Source of the DNA: Flavipsychrobacter stenotrophus
GTDB taxonomy: Bacteria > Bacteroidota > Bacteroidia > Chitinophagales > Chitinophagaceae
DNA: 64,000 nucleotides
Direction of reading: 5' to 3'
NCBI RefSeq assembly: GCF_002954265.1
Contig: NZ_PPSL01000001.1
Location: 744,001 to 808,000 of the forward strand
Shown here: positions 17,292 to 24,044 of the stretch, piece by piece
Layout of the letters: each line of letters starts with the position of its first letter
How positions within the stretch are numbered: position 1 is the stretch's first letter
Translations under genes and position numbers: made by a program
Notes under the pieces: model-generated
Told to the model about the DNA's origin: nothing
Seen by the model: the letters and a program-made list of their open reading frames with translations, nothing else
The model's database searches: none

Positions 17292-17365
17292 GGCGAGGTA
17301 GCTCAGTTGGTTAGAGCACAGGATTCATAACCCTGAGGTCGGGAGTTCAAATCTCCTCCTCGCTA
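17292..17365 (+). tRNA. tRNA-Met (anticodon CAT), integration target of the adjacent element
   Basis: This is a 74-nt cloverleaf. The acceptor GGCGAGG pairs with CCTCGCT (first pair G-U) with discriminator A. The D arm is GCTC/GAGC, the anticodon stem CAGGA/CCCTG with loop TTCATAA (anticodon CAT), and the T arm GGGAG TTCAAAT CTCCT. The innermost anticodon-stem pair is A-C, a mismatch. A lysidine-type tRNA-Ile with the same CAT cannot be fully excluded, but the body resembles elongator Met. CCA is not encoded. The 3' half overlaps the antisense end of the serine recombinase gene. Confidence 0.92.
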
Positions 17366-18815
17366 CAGAAAGAGACAAGTCAGCATTTATGCTGGCTTTC
17401 TCTTTTTTAGCACCTTCTGAAACGCTTGTCAGGCAAGGGATTAGCTTGAAGACTTGGTTCATATTATCGGTTAGATATGACCTATTTTCGGGGATAACGA
17501 CCAAACCATCTGGAAATAGTACCTTTTGAATCCGTTGTTTATTATGAGAAGTCCCGACCTCCCATTGTTTACTGATGTTTCGGCAAACTGTAATGGCTCT
17601 TTCTATAAATTCATCGTGGTTAGATAATTTACTTTCTAAATCTGCAATGGTTCTTTCCTTTTTCAGTATTTGAGCGTCAATTTCATTCTTATGCTTCAGA
17701 TAAACGTCTTCAGTCACGCTATTACCGAACAGGAATTTCTTTTCAAGACTCTGCATGTTGCTGGTTAATTCTTCTAATGTGATTTTTTGCAACTTCAACT
17801 CGTTAGTAGCATCGAGGTTTAGTGTTTTAAATAGTTTCTGCAATTGGAGTTTAAACACACCGACATAATTTTCTTGAAGGTTCACCCCCTTCAGTAATTC
17901 TTTAAAGCTATCGTTCAAGCCCTCGTTTCTTGATGAACGTGTTGTACTTGCGTTCATGTTAACACCTGTACAGTGATTGCATTTGTAGTAGTGTACACCT
18001 TTCTTTTTAACCTCATAACCAGTAAGCAACGTACCACAGTGATAGCACTTCAGGAACCTTGCAAGAGGGCGATTATCGTTATTGCTGGACACTTGATACG
18101 TACCTTCTTTAGAAGGGTTGAGAATGGCTTGTATCTTCCAGAAATGGGCTTCGGTTATCATCGGTTCCCAGTTCCCTTTACATGGTTCATCGAGAAGTTT
18201 GTTTACTGAAATACCGCAGTAAAATGGGTTTCTCCAATTTTTACTAATCTGCTGCTTAGTTAACACTATCCCCAATCCCTCTAATCTCTTCAGGATTGCG
18301 GTATCTGTCTCGCCCTGTAACTTCCATTGCCATGCAGATGCAAACAGCCTTCCTTGCGCATTTATTTCTATTGTTTGTACAGCGCATTTACGATCATAGT
18401 CTTTTACCCTTGTGCCTTTTGTGGTGTAACCATATGGCGCTTTACCCAGTCTATTACCCTGTTTCAAAAAAGCCTTTAACCCAGGAAGTGTGGCAGCTAA
18501 TCTGGTTTGGTTTTCAGTCTGAGCATCCAATAATCTATGATAAATTTGGATTTTGTCCTTGACGTTTTCTGTTGATAAACCAGTTGATGTTTCTATTATA
18601 TGAACATTCAAAGTTTCTACCAATTCATGAACGATACTAATGGCATTTGCACCAGTACGAGAAAACCGATTAATAAATTTAATAGCAATTGCAAATGGGC
18701 GAATTTTACTTATTTTAATACCATCATACAATTTCTTAAACTCTTTTCTATCGAAGTCACCAGATGCGCTTTCGTATGTACCTCCAATAATCCTCTCCAC
18801 AATAAAGTGATTCAT
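17325..18815 (-). CDS. Large serine recombinase (integrase of the tRNA-Met element), N-terminus apparently truncated
   Basis: A 496-residue site-specific recombinase. Visible parts are the end of the resolvase domain (GGTYESASGDFDRKEF then FINRFSRTG, about 11-60), the recombinase domain (GLKAFLKQGNRLGKAPYGY, about 110-128), a zinc ribbon (KCYHCGTLL then YKCNHCTG, about 255-285), and a coiled coil (about 340-420). The usual first 30 residues with the catalytic-serine Y-x-R-x-S motif are missing: upstream the frame is open for only about 23 more codons, then TAA. The final 13 residues (VARRRFELPTSGL) and the stop come from sequence antisense to tRNA-Met. It presumably integrated the element here; whether it is still active is doubtful. 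Confidence 0.85.
   Translation of the reverse strand: MNHFIVERIIGGTYESASGDFDRKEFKKLYDGIKISKIRPFAIAIKFINRFSRTGANAISIVHELVETLNVHIIETSTGLSTENVKDKIQIYHRLLDAQTENQTRLAATLPGLKAFLKQGNRLGKAPYGYTTKGTRVKDYDRKCAVQTIEINAQGRLFASAWQWKLQGETDTAILKRLEGLGIVLTKQQISKNWRNPFYCGISVNKLLDEPCKGNWEPMITEAHFWKIQAILNPSKEGTYQVSSNNDNRPLARFLKCYHCGTLLTGYEVKKKGVHYYKCNHCTGVNMNASTTRSSRNEGLNDSFKELLKGVNLQENYVGVFKLQLQKLFKTLNLDATNELKLQKITLEELTSNMQSLEKKFLFGNSVTEDVYLKHKNEIDAQILKKERTIADLESKLSNHDEFIERAITVCRNISKQWEVGTSHNKQRIQKVLFPDGLVVIPENRSYLTDNMNQVFKLIPCLTSVSEGAKKEKASINADLSLSVARRRFELPTSGL
17359..17366 (+). repeat. Candidate attL core CTCGCTAC
   Basis: This 8-bp sequence forms the last seven bases of the tRNA acceptor region and one base beyond it. 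An identical copy is at 20371-20378. It also encodes, antisense, Val-Ala and part of Arg near the recombinase C-terminus. Confidence 0.6.
17379..17408 (+). terminator. Element-borne terminator behind tRNA-Met
   Basis: GTCAGCA (17379-17385) and TGCTGGC (17390-17396) form a stem with a TTTA loop. An outer AA/TT and a GAGA/TCTC extension follow, and then a T run at 17403-17408. It ends plus-strand transcription from the tRNA. It lies inside the coding region of the antisense recombinase gene. Confidence 0.7.
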
Positions 18816-18855
18816 TTTTGCAATAGAGATACCTGAATTATTAGTTAATATAAGG

Positions 18856-18918
18856 TCAAACCCACCGCTTGCTGCAAGTTCTTATATTACCAATGAAAAT
18901 GGACAAAGAAAATATCAT
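18856..18918 (-). pseudogene. Possible out-of-frame N-terminal fragment of the serine recombinase
   Basis: A 20-codon minus-strand frame (ATG at 18918, stop at 18856) encodes IFIGNIRTCSK, which resembles the strand carrying R-x-S in serine recombinases. Dropping one base after the AAG codon would join it to the downstream frame (GGFDLILTNN leading to AKMNHFIVERIIGGTYES), giving about the expected spacing to GGTYES. The catalytic position would still be ambiguous (Cys then Ser), so this is weak evidence. Confidence 0.35.
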
Positions 18919-18971
18919 TTAGATTTGGGTTTTAATTTTTGTTTTTTAAATTGATATTATTAAAAATCAAT

Positions 18972-19181
18972 ATGGATACAACAGTTTTTTTTGAAGAAAA
19001 TATAAAAGATGCAGGTGGTAAAAATGGCGAAGTTCATTTTGAAATGGGTAGGTCATCTTATTTAAACGGTAAAAATTTAATTTACCTTTCCATTGATGGT
19101 AAGAATCTAATTTTAGACGAAAATACAGGAAGAGAACTTGTTGATGCTTTTAACAAAATAGGCCATTATTTAAGCTACTAA
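18972..19181 (+). CDS. Unknown small protein of the tRNA-Met element (cargo 1)
   Basis: A 69-residue acidic protein starting MDTTVFFEENIKDAGG. I chose the ATG at 18972; eleven more codons upstream are open but rich in Phe, Leu and Ile. It looks soluble, with alternating beta strands (EVHFEMGRSSYL, NLIYLSIDGKNLIL) and a C-terminal helix (GRELVDAFNKIGHYL). I recognise no family. It is the first of three plus-strand cargo genes and is divergent from the recombinase, with which it shares about 150 bp of upstream DNA. Confidence 0.6.
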   Translation: MDTTVFFEENIKDAGGKNGEVHFEMGRSSYLNGKNLIYLSIDGKNLILDENTGRELVDAFNKIGHYLSY

Positions 19182-19221
19182 TAGGATGTATGGTGCTTTG
19201 CTGAACGATTAACCCAATAAC

Positions 19222-19891
19222 ATGAAAATTAAACTCAATACTGTCCCTGAAAATTCTTCAGCACACCAACAATTTTTTTTAATGACCCAAATAGCGCAAA
19301 AAGTAAGCGTGGTCAACGTCGATGGTTATTATTTAGGTAGAAACATTTTGTTCGATTTTGATTTAGATTACATTAATAATACACTATCAAATTGGGACAG
19401 TATAGATAAAGTAGATTTTGATGCTAAGCTGTGCGCAATTATCAATGAAAACCGTGATTGGATTATCAAGTATGCAATTGAAGCATTACCAAGTAGAAAA
19501 AATATAATAGAATCTATTTTCAAGTTGTATGATGAAAAAAAACTATGTAGCATTAATTCCATTAATTCTTACCCAGATAGACGGTATGGCAAAGGATATC
19601 ACACTCGGCAAGACGGGTTTCTATAATAGTAAATCAGATAAGCTGGTATTTCCAGTTACTAACCCATATGTTTTTTTTGTTTCTAATGCGTTACAACTAC
19701 ATTATGGCAACAGAAATGATTATGAGTTATTTAGGAAGAATATCGCTAATCCACAGGAATTTAATCGTCACGCCATTTTACATGGCGAGTCATTCCAGTT
19801 TGGAACAGAAAGAAACGCAATAAAAGCTATTCTACTTTTTGATTTCGTGCGTGAAATTTACTGTGCTAATATTGATTACGACTGGCTTTAA
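19222..19891 (+). pseudogene. Cargo 2 of the element, split by a frameshift at an A8 run; possible HEPN-like C-terminus
   Basis: Two overlapping frames read as one about 222-residue protein. The first (19222-19626) is protein-like up to KLYDEK and then degenerates. The second (open from 19529 to 19891) becomes protein-like at NYVALIPLILTQIDGMAKD. They meet at eight A residues (19535-19542); seven would give a continuous frame. The C-terminal part contains FNRHAILHGE, whose R-x4-H spacing recalls the catalytic motif of HEPN RNases, followed by the helix GTERNAIKAILLFDFV. The HEPN link is inference from a short motif. The split could be a real inactivation, slippage on the A run, or a base-count error. 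Confidence 0.6.
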
Positions 19892-19928
19892 TTAACGAAT
19901 TACATTTGTTGTGTTTAATTAATATTAT

Positions 19929-20222
19929 ATGGAGAATGTTGTTTATGTTTTATTGAGGGGGCATGTCGGCTATAATACTTTTGAAGGTATATATAAAGAT
20001 TTTGACGTTGCAAAAAAAATGAAAACCGATGAACATGTTATTTGGAGTAACAAGATTGACTCAGAGCAAGTAATTAATGATACCATTTATGTAGCTCAAG
20101 CATGGGACGTAGCTGCACATATCCATATTTACAGCGGTATTTTTTACTCTTATGAAAAACCGAAAGACTGGTTAGGCGAAAAAAGTATGATATTACAATA
20201 TAAACTCACTCAAATGGAGTAG
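19929..20222 (+). CDS. Unknown 97-residue protein of the element (cargo 3)
   Basis: It starts MENVVYVLLRGHVGYNTFEG. The N-terminal strand VVYVLLRGH and the phrase FEGIYKDFDVAKKM suggest a small alpha/beta protein that would be soluble, and it ends in YSYEKPKDWLGEKSM. I recognise no family and see no signal or membrane segment. It lies 37 bp after cargo 2 in the same direction, and its base composition is AT-rich like the rest of the element. It is the last gene before the right end. Confidence 0.55.
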   Translation: MENVVYVLLRGHVGYNTFEGIYKDFDVAKKMKTDEHVIWSNKIDSEQVINDTIYVAQAWDVAAHIHIYSGIFYSYEKPKDWLGEKSMILQYKLTQME

Positions 20223-20300
20223 ACATGTCTTTATTTTCTATTCCTTATCAAGTATACACTTTTCTCATTGCTGTAATAAATGTAATTAAGCCTTTAATAG

Positions 20301-20378
20301 TTAGGTAAGCCATTCGTATAGCTCAACCACCCTATAATAGTCCCGTATTAAGTTAGATATTTCATCCTTTCTCGCTAC
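20301..20378 (-). other. Right-end minus-strand coding tail that would complete the recombinase in the circular form
   Basis: Read on the minus strand from the CTCGCTAC copy, in the frame the recombinase uses at its own copy, the sequence is open for 25 codons to a TAA at 20303-20301. It encodes VAR, then a charged stretch ending RDYYRVVELYEWLT. There is no start for it in the integrated state. A 22-codon open frame can occur by chance, so the evidence is the matching frame plus the protein-like content. Confidence 0.45.
20371..20378 (+). repeat. Candidate attR core CTCGCTAC
   Basis: This is identical to the 8 bases at the 3' end of tRNA-Met (17359-17366) and is immediately followed by host-like sequence with a terminator. 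Confidence 0.6.
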
Positions 20379-20382
20379 TACG

Positions 20383-20416
20383 AAAAAGCCTTTCAGTTCA
20401 AACTGAAAGGCTTTTT
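20383..20416 (+). terminator. Probable native terminator of tRNA-Met, now separated by the element
   Basis: A near-perfect hairpin (AAAAAGCCTTTCAGTT / AACTGAAAGGCTTTTT) lies 4 bp after the attR copy and is flanked by an A tract and a T tract, so it works in both directions. It also ends the minus-strand DUF4337 gene at 20436. Confidence 0.8.
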
Positions 20417-20435
20417 TGTTGAATTAGTTCCTTTC

Positions 20436-21005
20436 CTACCCCAATATCTTCGATATTAAGTCAGAGTGCAGGCTAATATGAAGAAAAGCTGTTAGTCCGA
20501 ATATCATTCCTAGTACTGCTATTGATGATGCAAAATAGAGCAACCATTTCTTTTGGGTGAGGGCTGTGATGCCAAACATAGCTATGGCAATAGAAAGAAA
20601 GGCATCCGTCATGTCAAACTGGTCATCGAAAACGTTGATGGCCTCATATTCCTTTTCAAAGCCTTCTGCCAGCTTCTTTATTTCTCCTTTCTCTTTTTCA
20701 TAGCTCGCTATTTTTTGTTCATCTTTTTGCACCAGATCTTCATAACCCGGTGTTTTTTGCGCCTTTAGCAGATCTACCGCATTTTCTAATATTGCCTGCT
20801 TGGTACTTTTAGCCTGATAGTAAGACCATGCATCTATGCTATGTGCCTGCGCCTGAGACATAGCCTGTACCACATTGCCATCTTTGACATTACAAAGGGC
20901 CATAAAGGTAGCTGTTAGCGCTACCCATACAGCCACCTTAGCATTGATCTTGCTCTCACGGGCATGTTCCGTAGATTCCTGTATAGTATCGCTTAGGTCG
21001 CTCAT
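20436..21005 (-). CDS. DUF4337 domain-containing membrane protein
   Basis: A 189-residue protein. The start SDLSDTIQESTEHARESK is followed by TM1 (VAVWVALTATFMALCNV, about 25-41). The middle is a soluble helical coiled region rich in Lys/Gln/Glu (about 60-120, including AWSYYQAKSTKQAI). Two C-terminal helices follow (about 133-150 and 156-176). The A-W-x-Y-Y-Q-A-K-S motif is the hallmark of DUF4337. The function is unknown in any organism I know of. The N- and C-termini are probably in the cytoplasm and periplasm respectively; topology is inferred. Confidence 0.8.
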   Translation of the reverse strand: MSDLSDTIQESTEHARESKINAKVAVWVALTATFMALCNVKDGNVVQAMSQAQAHSIDAWSYYQAKSTKQAILENAVDLLKAQKTPGYEDLVQKDEQKIASYEKEKGEIKKLAEGFEKEYEAINVFDDQFDMTDAFLSIAIAMFGITALTQKKWLLYFASSIAVLGMIFGLTAFLHISLHSDLISKILG

Positions 21006-21090
21006 TTTTTTTTATTATAAAAGTAGTGGCAACAGAGGTTCTACAATACCCCGTTCTATTAAAATTGACTTAAAACTGAAATACAAATCG

Positions 21091-21849
21091 CTATACCTTA
21101 ACGATAGCCTGCTTCCTGTAATCCCCATGCTCATAATGGCTCACATAACCCAGTTGGTTAGTATGTAGGGTAGTGCCGCCTATCTTGAACTCAGGGGTAT
21201 TGGTGTGGTGGTGGCCATAGATCCATGCGCTTGCACCCGATGTAAGAATAAGATCATGCAGCTCAGTAGCAAACGCCTGGTTGATAGGGCTATTGATGTA
21301 TTGTTTAGGGTAATGCATCAACGTGGGTACATGATGGGTAACGACAATCTTTTTTCTGCCCTCATTGGCTTTTAAAGCCCGTTCCAGAAAGGTAAGATCA
21401 CTCTGGTGCATTCTGTTGAAGTCAGCAACAGTCAGCCGCTTGCCTTCATTTTGTATTATGTGAAAGTCCGACAGATTACGCTGTATTTCATACTCGTTTT
21501 CCAGCTGTACATGGCTCCAGAGTGTACAACAGATTATACTTACATCTTCATGATCAAATACCTGCTGATTGACCAGAAAAACGTTGTCCCTGATCTCTAT
21601 TTTTAAAGGTGAAGGGTAGTCAGCAACATCGCTTTTATAGTACTCATGGTTGCCGGGTATCCAATAAGTGTATGTAAAATTATCAGACACATAGTCAAAG
21701 AATGCTTTGTGCTGCTCTATGTTCCAGAGTAAGGTAATATCTCCCGCCAACAACAAAATATCCGCGCCCCGCTCTATCGGGTGGCAGTCTATATACTTTG
21801 CATTTTCTTTAAATTCAAGATGCAGGTCGCTACAATATTGGATCTTCAT
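21091..21849 (-). CDS. Calcineurin-like metallophosphoesterase
   Basis: A 252-residue protein starting MKIQYCSDLHLEF, the D-x-H metal motif. LLLAGDITLL (GD), WIPGNHEYY (GNHE), VVTHHVPT and WIYGHHHTN (GHxH) complete the dinuclear metal site. The ATG at 21849 is chosen because the fold starts there; nine further codons upstream are open. It is a cytoplasmic phosphoesterase of unknown substrate. It sits about 70 bp after the DUF3098 gene, but a terminator lies between them, so it is probably a separate transcript. Confidence 0.88.
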   Translation of the reverse strand: MKIQYCSDLHLEFKENAKYIDCHPIERGADILLLAGDITLLWNIEQHKAFFDYVSDNFTYTYWIPGNHEYYKSDVADYPSPLKIEIRDNVFLVNQQVFDHEDVSIICCTLWSHVQLENEYEIQRNLSDFHIIQNEGKRLTVADFNRMHQSDLTFLERALKANEGRKKIVVTHHVPTLMHYPKQYINSPINQAFATELHDLILTSGASAWIYGHHHTNTPEFKIGGTTLHTNQLGYVSHYEHGDYRKQAIVKV

Positions 21850-21867
21850 GATGGTGGAATTAATTGA

Positions 21868-21898
21868 AAAAGCCATTCAGCAGGTGCTGAACGGCTTT
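21868..21898 (-). terminator. Terminator after the ftsX-DUF3098 genes
   Basis: Imperfect hairpin arms (AAAGCCATTCAGCA and TGCTGAACGGCTTT) are followed by a short T run on the minus strand. It ends about 20 bp before the stop of the DUF3098 gene. Confidence 0.65.
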
Positions 21899-21920
21899 CT
21901 ATATGATCAGTTTTGTATAA

Positions 21921-22265
21921 TTATACAGTCTGTGCTGCCGCAGCTACTTCTTTTGGTTTCTTCATAATTGCATATACTTCTACTGCAAAGCCCAATAATA
22001 CTACTATTGGTGCAAGTGTAATACGACGGAAGCTATAGATCTCATCATAATGAAATTCATGAGGATTAGCGCTCTTACCACCGGCCATCAATACGAAGCC
22101 AAGAAGGATAAGCGCTACGCCACCGAGCATCCACATATAGTTTTCCTTATCGAAGAGGAAAGACTGGTTAGTCTGTGACTGGCCTGATGTTGATCTTGAT
22201 GTAGAAGCAGCTCTTGGAGCAACTTTAATAGGTTGTGGTTGTGGTACTTTTGGTATAGTAGACAT
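21921..22265 (-). CDS. DUF3098 family membrane protein
   Basis: A 114-residue protein. The disordered N-terminus is rich in Pro, Ser and Gln (1-40). LFDKENYMWMLGGVALILLGFVLM follows, with TM1 at about 49-65, then the conserved short turn HYDEIYSFRRITLAPIVVLLGF, with TM2 at about 85-105. DUF3098 proteins almost always follow ftsX in Bacteroidota, as here (23-bp gap), suggesting a role with the FtsEX-dependent division or envelope system. That role is inferred from gene order only. Confidence 0.9.
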   Translation of the reverse strand: MSTIPKVPQPQPIKVAPRAASTSRSTSGQSQTNQSFLFDKENYMWMLGGVALILLGFVLMAGGKSANPHEFHYDEIYSFRRITLAPIVVLLGFAVEVYAIMKKPKEVAAAAQTV

Positions 22266-22288
22266 ACTTGCAAAATTATAGAATTAAA

Positions 22289-23146
22289 TTAATATAGGTC
22301 GTCCAAATGCAATTTTAAATATTTTACTACTGATCGGTGCGTACTTACCAGAGATATGATAATACCAAGTAGTATCATTCCTCCCATAAGGCAAAGTACC
22401 AGGGTTGGGTCATTAAGCAGGCTAAGTACAGGCAATTGCTTCGTAGCGAAGGACATGACCACCCACAGTGCTATCACAGCAAGCACGCCACTTATAAAGC
22501 CGTTTAATAACGCACGCATGTCGAATGGTCGGGTTATGAACTGCTGTGTGGCACCTACCATCTGCATGGTCTTAATAAGGAACCTGTTGCTGAACATAGC
22601 CAACCTTACTGTATTGTCAATGAGGAATACCACAACAATAAGTAGCACAATAGAAATAGCCCCCAATATGATGCCTATCTTACGGAAGTTGCTGTTCATC
22701 TGGTCAACCACTACATTAGGCCATGTCACATCACGCACAATGTTGCTCTGCATGATGAAGGTCTTTATTTTGGCAAGACTATCCTTATTTACATACTCCT
22801 CGTGCAGTTTTACAGCAACTGAAGTAAACAGGGGGTTATAACCAAGGAAGTCTACCACATTGGTGCCTTCTACCTGGTTTTCCATTTTTACAGCTTCTTC
22901 TTTAGTGATTATTTTGGTGTTGCGCACAAAAGCCTGTTTTTCTAAAATGGCTTTCATTTTGGCAACATTTTCGTCGGTAGTATTGTCGTGAAAGTCAACG
23001 CTTATTTCAAGATCTTCTTTAAAAGCTCTGGAAAGCGAACGGCCATTGATAACCAGCCAACCCAATATACCCAGTAAGAACAGCACAAGAGCTACGCCCA
23101 GTATAGCATTGAAGTAGGTAGGTTTTGATTTTTTGCCTGTAGCCAT
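22289..23146 (-). CDS. ftsX: Cell division protein FtsX (permease subunit)
   Basis: A 285-residue membrane protein with the FtsX layout. TM1 is at about 17-35. It is followed by an extracytoplasmic domain with DFHDNTTDENVAKMKAILE and the typical VDFLGYNPL (about 45-150), and then three helices at about 160-182, 210-232 and 253-275. FtsX works with the ATPase FtsE to regulate cell-wall hydrolases during division. ftsE is not in this window. The gene forms an operon with the DUF3098 gene. Confidence 0.93.
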   Translation of the reverse strand: MATGKKSKPTYFNAILGVALVLFLLGILGWLVINGRSLSRAFKEDLEISVDFHDNTTDENVAKMKAILEKQAFVRNTKIITKEEAVKMENQVEGTNVVDFLGYNPLFTSVAVKLHEEYVNKDSLAKIKTFIMQSNIVRDVTWPNVVVDQMNSNFRKIGIILGAISIVLLIVVVFLIDNTVRLAMFSNRFLIKTMQMVGATQQFITRPFDMRALLNGFISGVLAVIALWVVMSFATKQLPVLSLLNDPTLVLCLMGGMILLGIIISLVSTHRSVVKYLKLHLDDLY

Positions 23147-23314
23147 TAGTTGTGGTTAATGTTCAAAAATATAAAAAACAGGGGCTATTTCCCAGATAAT
23201 TCCGCGAGTGCTAACCTTTTTTAACAATAAATATTATCGCTTGCTGAACAAGTGTGTGCAAAGTAATATTTTCCAGAGATTATTCTGTGGTTAATTATGC
23301 ACAAAGCTGATTTA

Positions 23315-23953
23315 TTAAACTATTCCAATCAATTCGTTACGGTGAATTCTTATCCACGATGCAGTGTGTGGGCCTTCAGAAAACAACAGGTCCAGAATAC
23401 TCAGATCGGGAAGGAAACCAATTCTGTCTTCAAACACCTGGTAGTAACGAGGAAATTCAGTTAGTTGCTCACCGCTTTTGTGCGGCTTTATCTTGCGTAT
23501 ATCCTGTATAGTCTCAGGGTAGGCTGCCAAATATTGCCCGGATTCTTCAACAGTGGTTTTTAATTTCAATTGTTGGGCCACCCATTTATAGGTGTCATTA
23601 TTAAAATCTGTAAGACTGGTATCTGATCTTTCAAAGATACTTTGTAGCCCCTGCTCGTAAAATTCCCAATAAGGTGTTTGTTTATAAACCGACACCAGAG
23701 TACGCCAGTGTTGTATTTGCCATTTCCCATCGTTAAATATCTGAACCGCGCTCATAGCGGATCGTTGCTCGCGTCCGTTTACCAAAGGAATGCTTAACTG
23801 TATTGGATTGTTGGCGCCTGATATCCGGTATTTGTTGCGGTAGCTCATTTTCTCAAAATGTTCAGCCCGATCAAAAGTGATCAGCGTGGCATCTATGACA
23901 TGTGCCCACCAACTTATAGGTGCAAAAGGCAAAAAGGAACTTACTACTTGCAT
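23315..23953 (-). CDS. WbqC family protein
   Basis: A 212-residue protein. The family features are the N-terminal FLPFAPISWWAHVIDATLI, then FEKMSYRNKYRISG, IQLSIPLVNGREQRSAM (the core, about 50-70), and WQIQHWRTLVSVYKQTPYWEFY (about 76-98). WbqC-like proteins are linked to O-antigen sugar biosynthesis in some bacteria, but their reaction is not settled. The gene is divergent from the GWxTD gene with a 91-bp gap and is not next to other polysaccharide genes. Confidence 0.85.
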   Translation of the reverse strand: MQVVSSFLPFAPISWWAHVIDATLITFDRAEHFEKMSYRNKYRISGANNPIQLSIPLVNGREQRSAMSAVQIFNDGKWQIQHWRTLVSVYKQTPYWEFYEQGLQSIFERSDTSLTDFNNDTYKWVAQQLKLKTTVEESGQYLAAYPETIQDIRKIKPHKSGEQLTEFPRYYQVFEDRIGFLPDLSILDLLFSEGPHTASWIRIHRNELIGIV

Positions 23954-24044
23954 ATCAACTACAAAGGAACGATGATAAAAGGTTAAAATAATGCCTGTGA
24001 AAATAATTATCTGCGGATTACTGTAATTTGCAAAAAAATCTGAA

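Larger units (their letters stand above)
17359..20378. mobile_element. 3-kb integrative element in the tRNA-Met 3' end
   Basis: The stretch between two CTCGCTAC copies (17359-17366 in the tRNA end, 20371-20378 at the far side) holds a minus-strand serine recombinase and three plus-strand cargo genes. The cargo is markedly more AT-rich than the flanking genes. Right of the second copy is a strong hairpin terminator that would follow the tRNA directly if the element were removed. Serine integrases need only a short shared core, so 8 bp is compatible. There are no conjugation, replication or phage structural genes, so it is a minimal element. Confidence 0.75.

Noticed and set aside
17292-20378. 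Prophage or conjugative element at tRNA-Met
   Set aside because: There are only four genes and no structural, relaxase, replication or partition genes, so it is a minimal integrative element at most.
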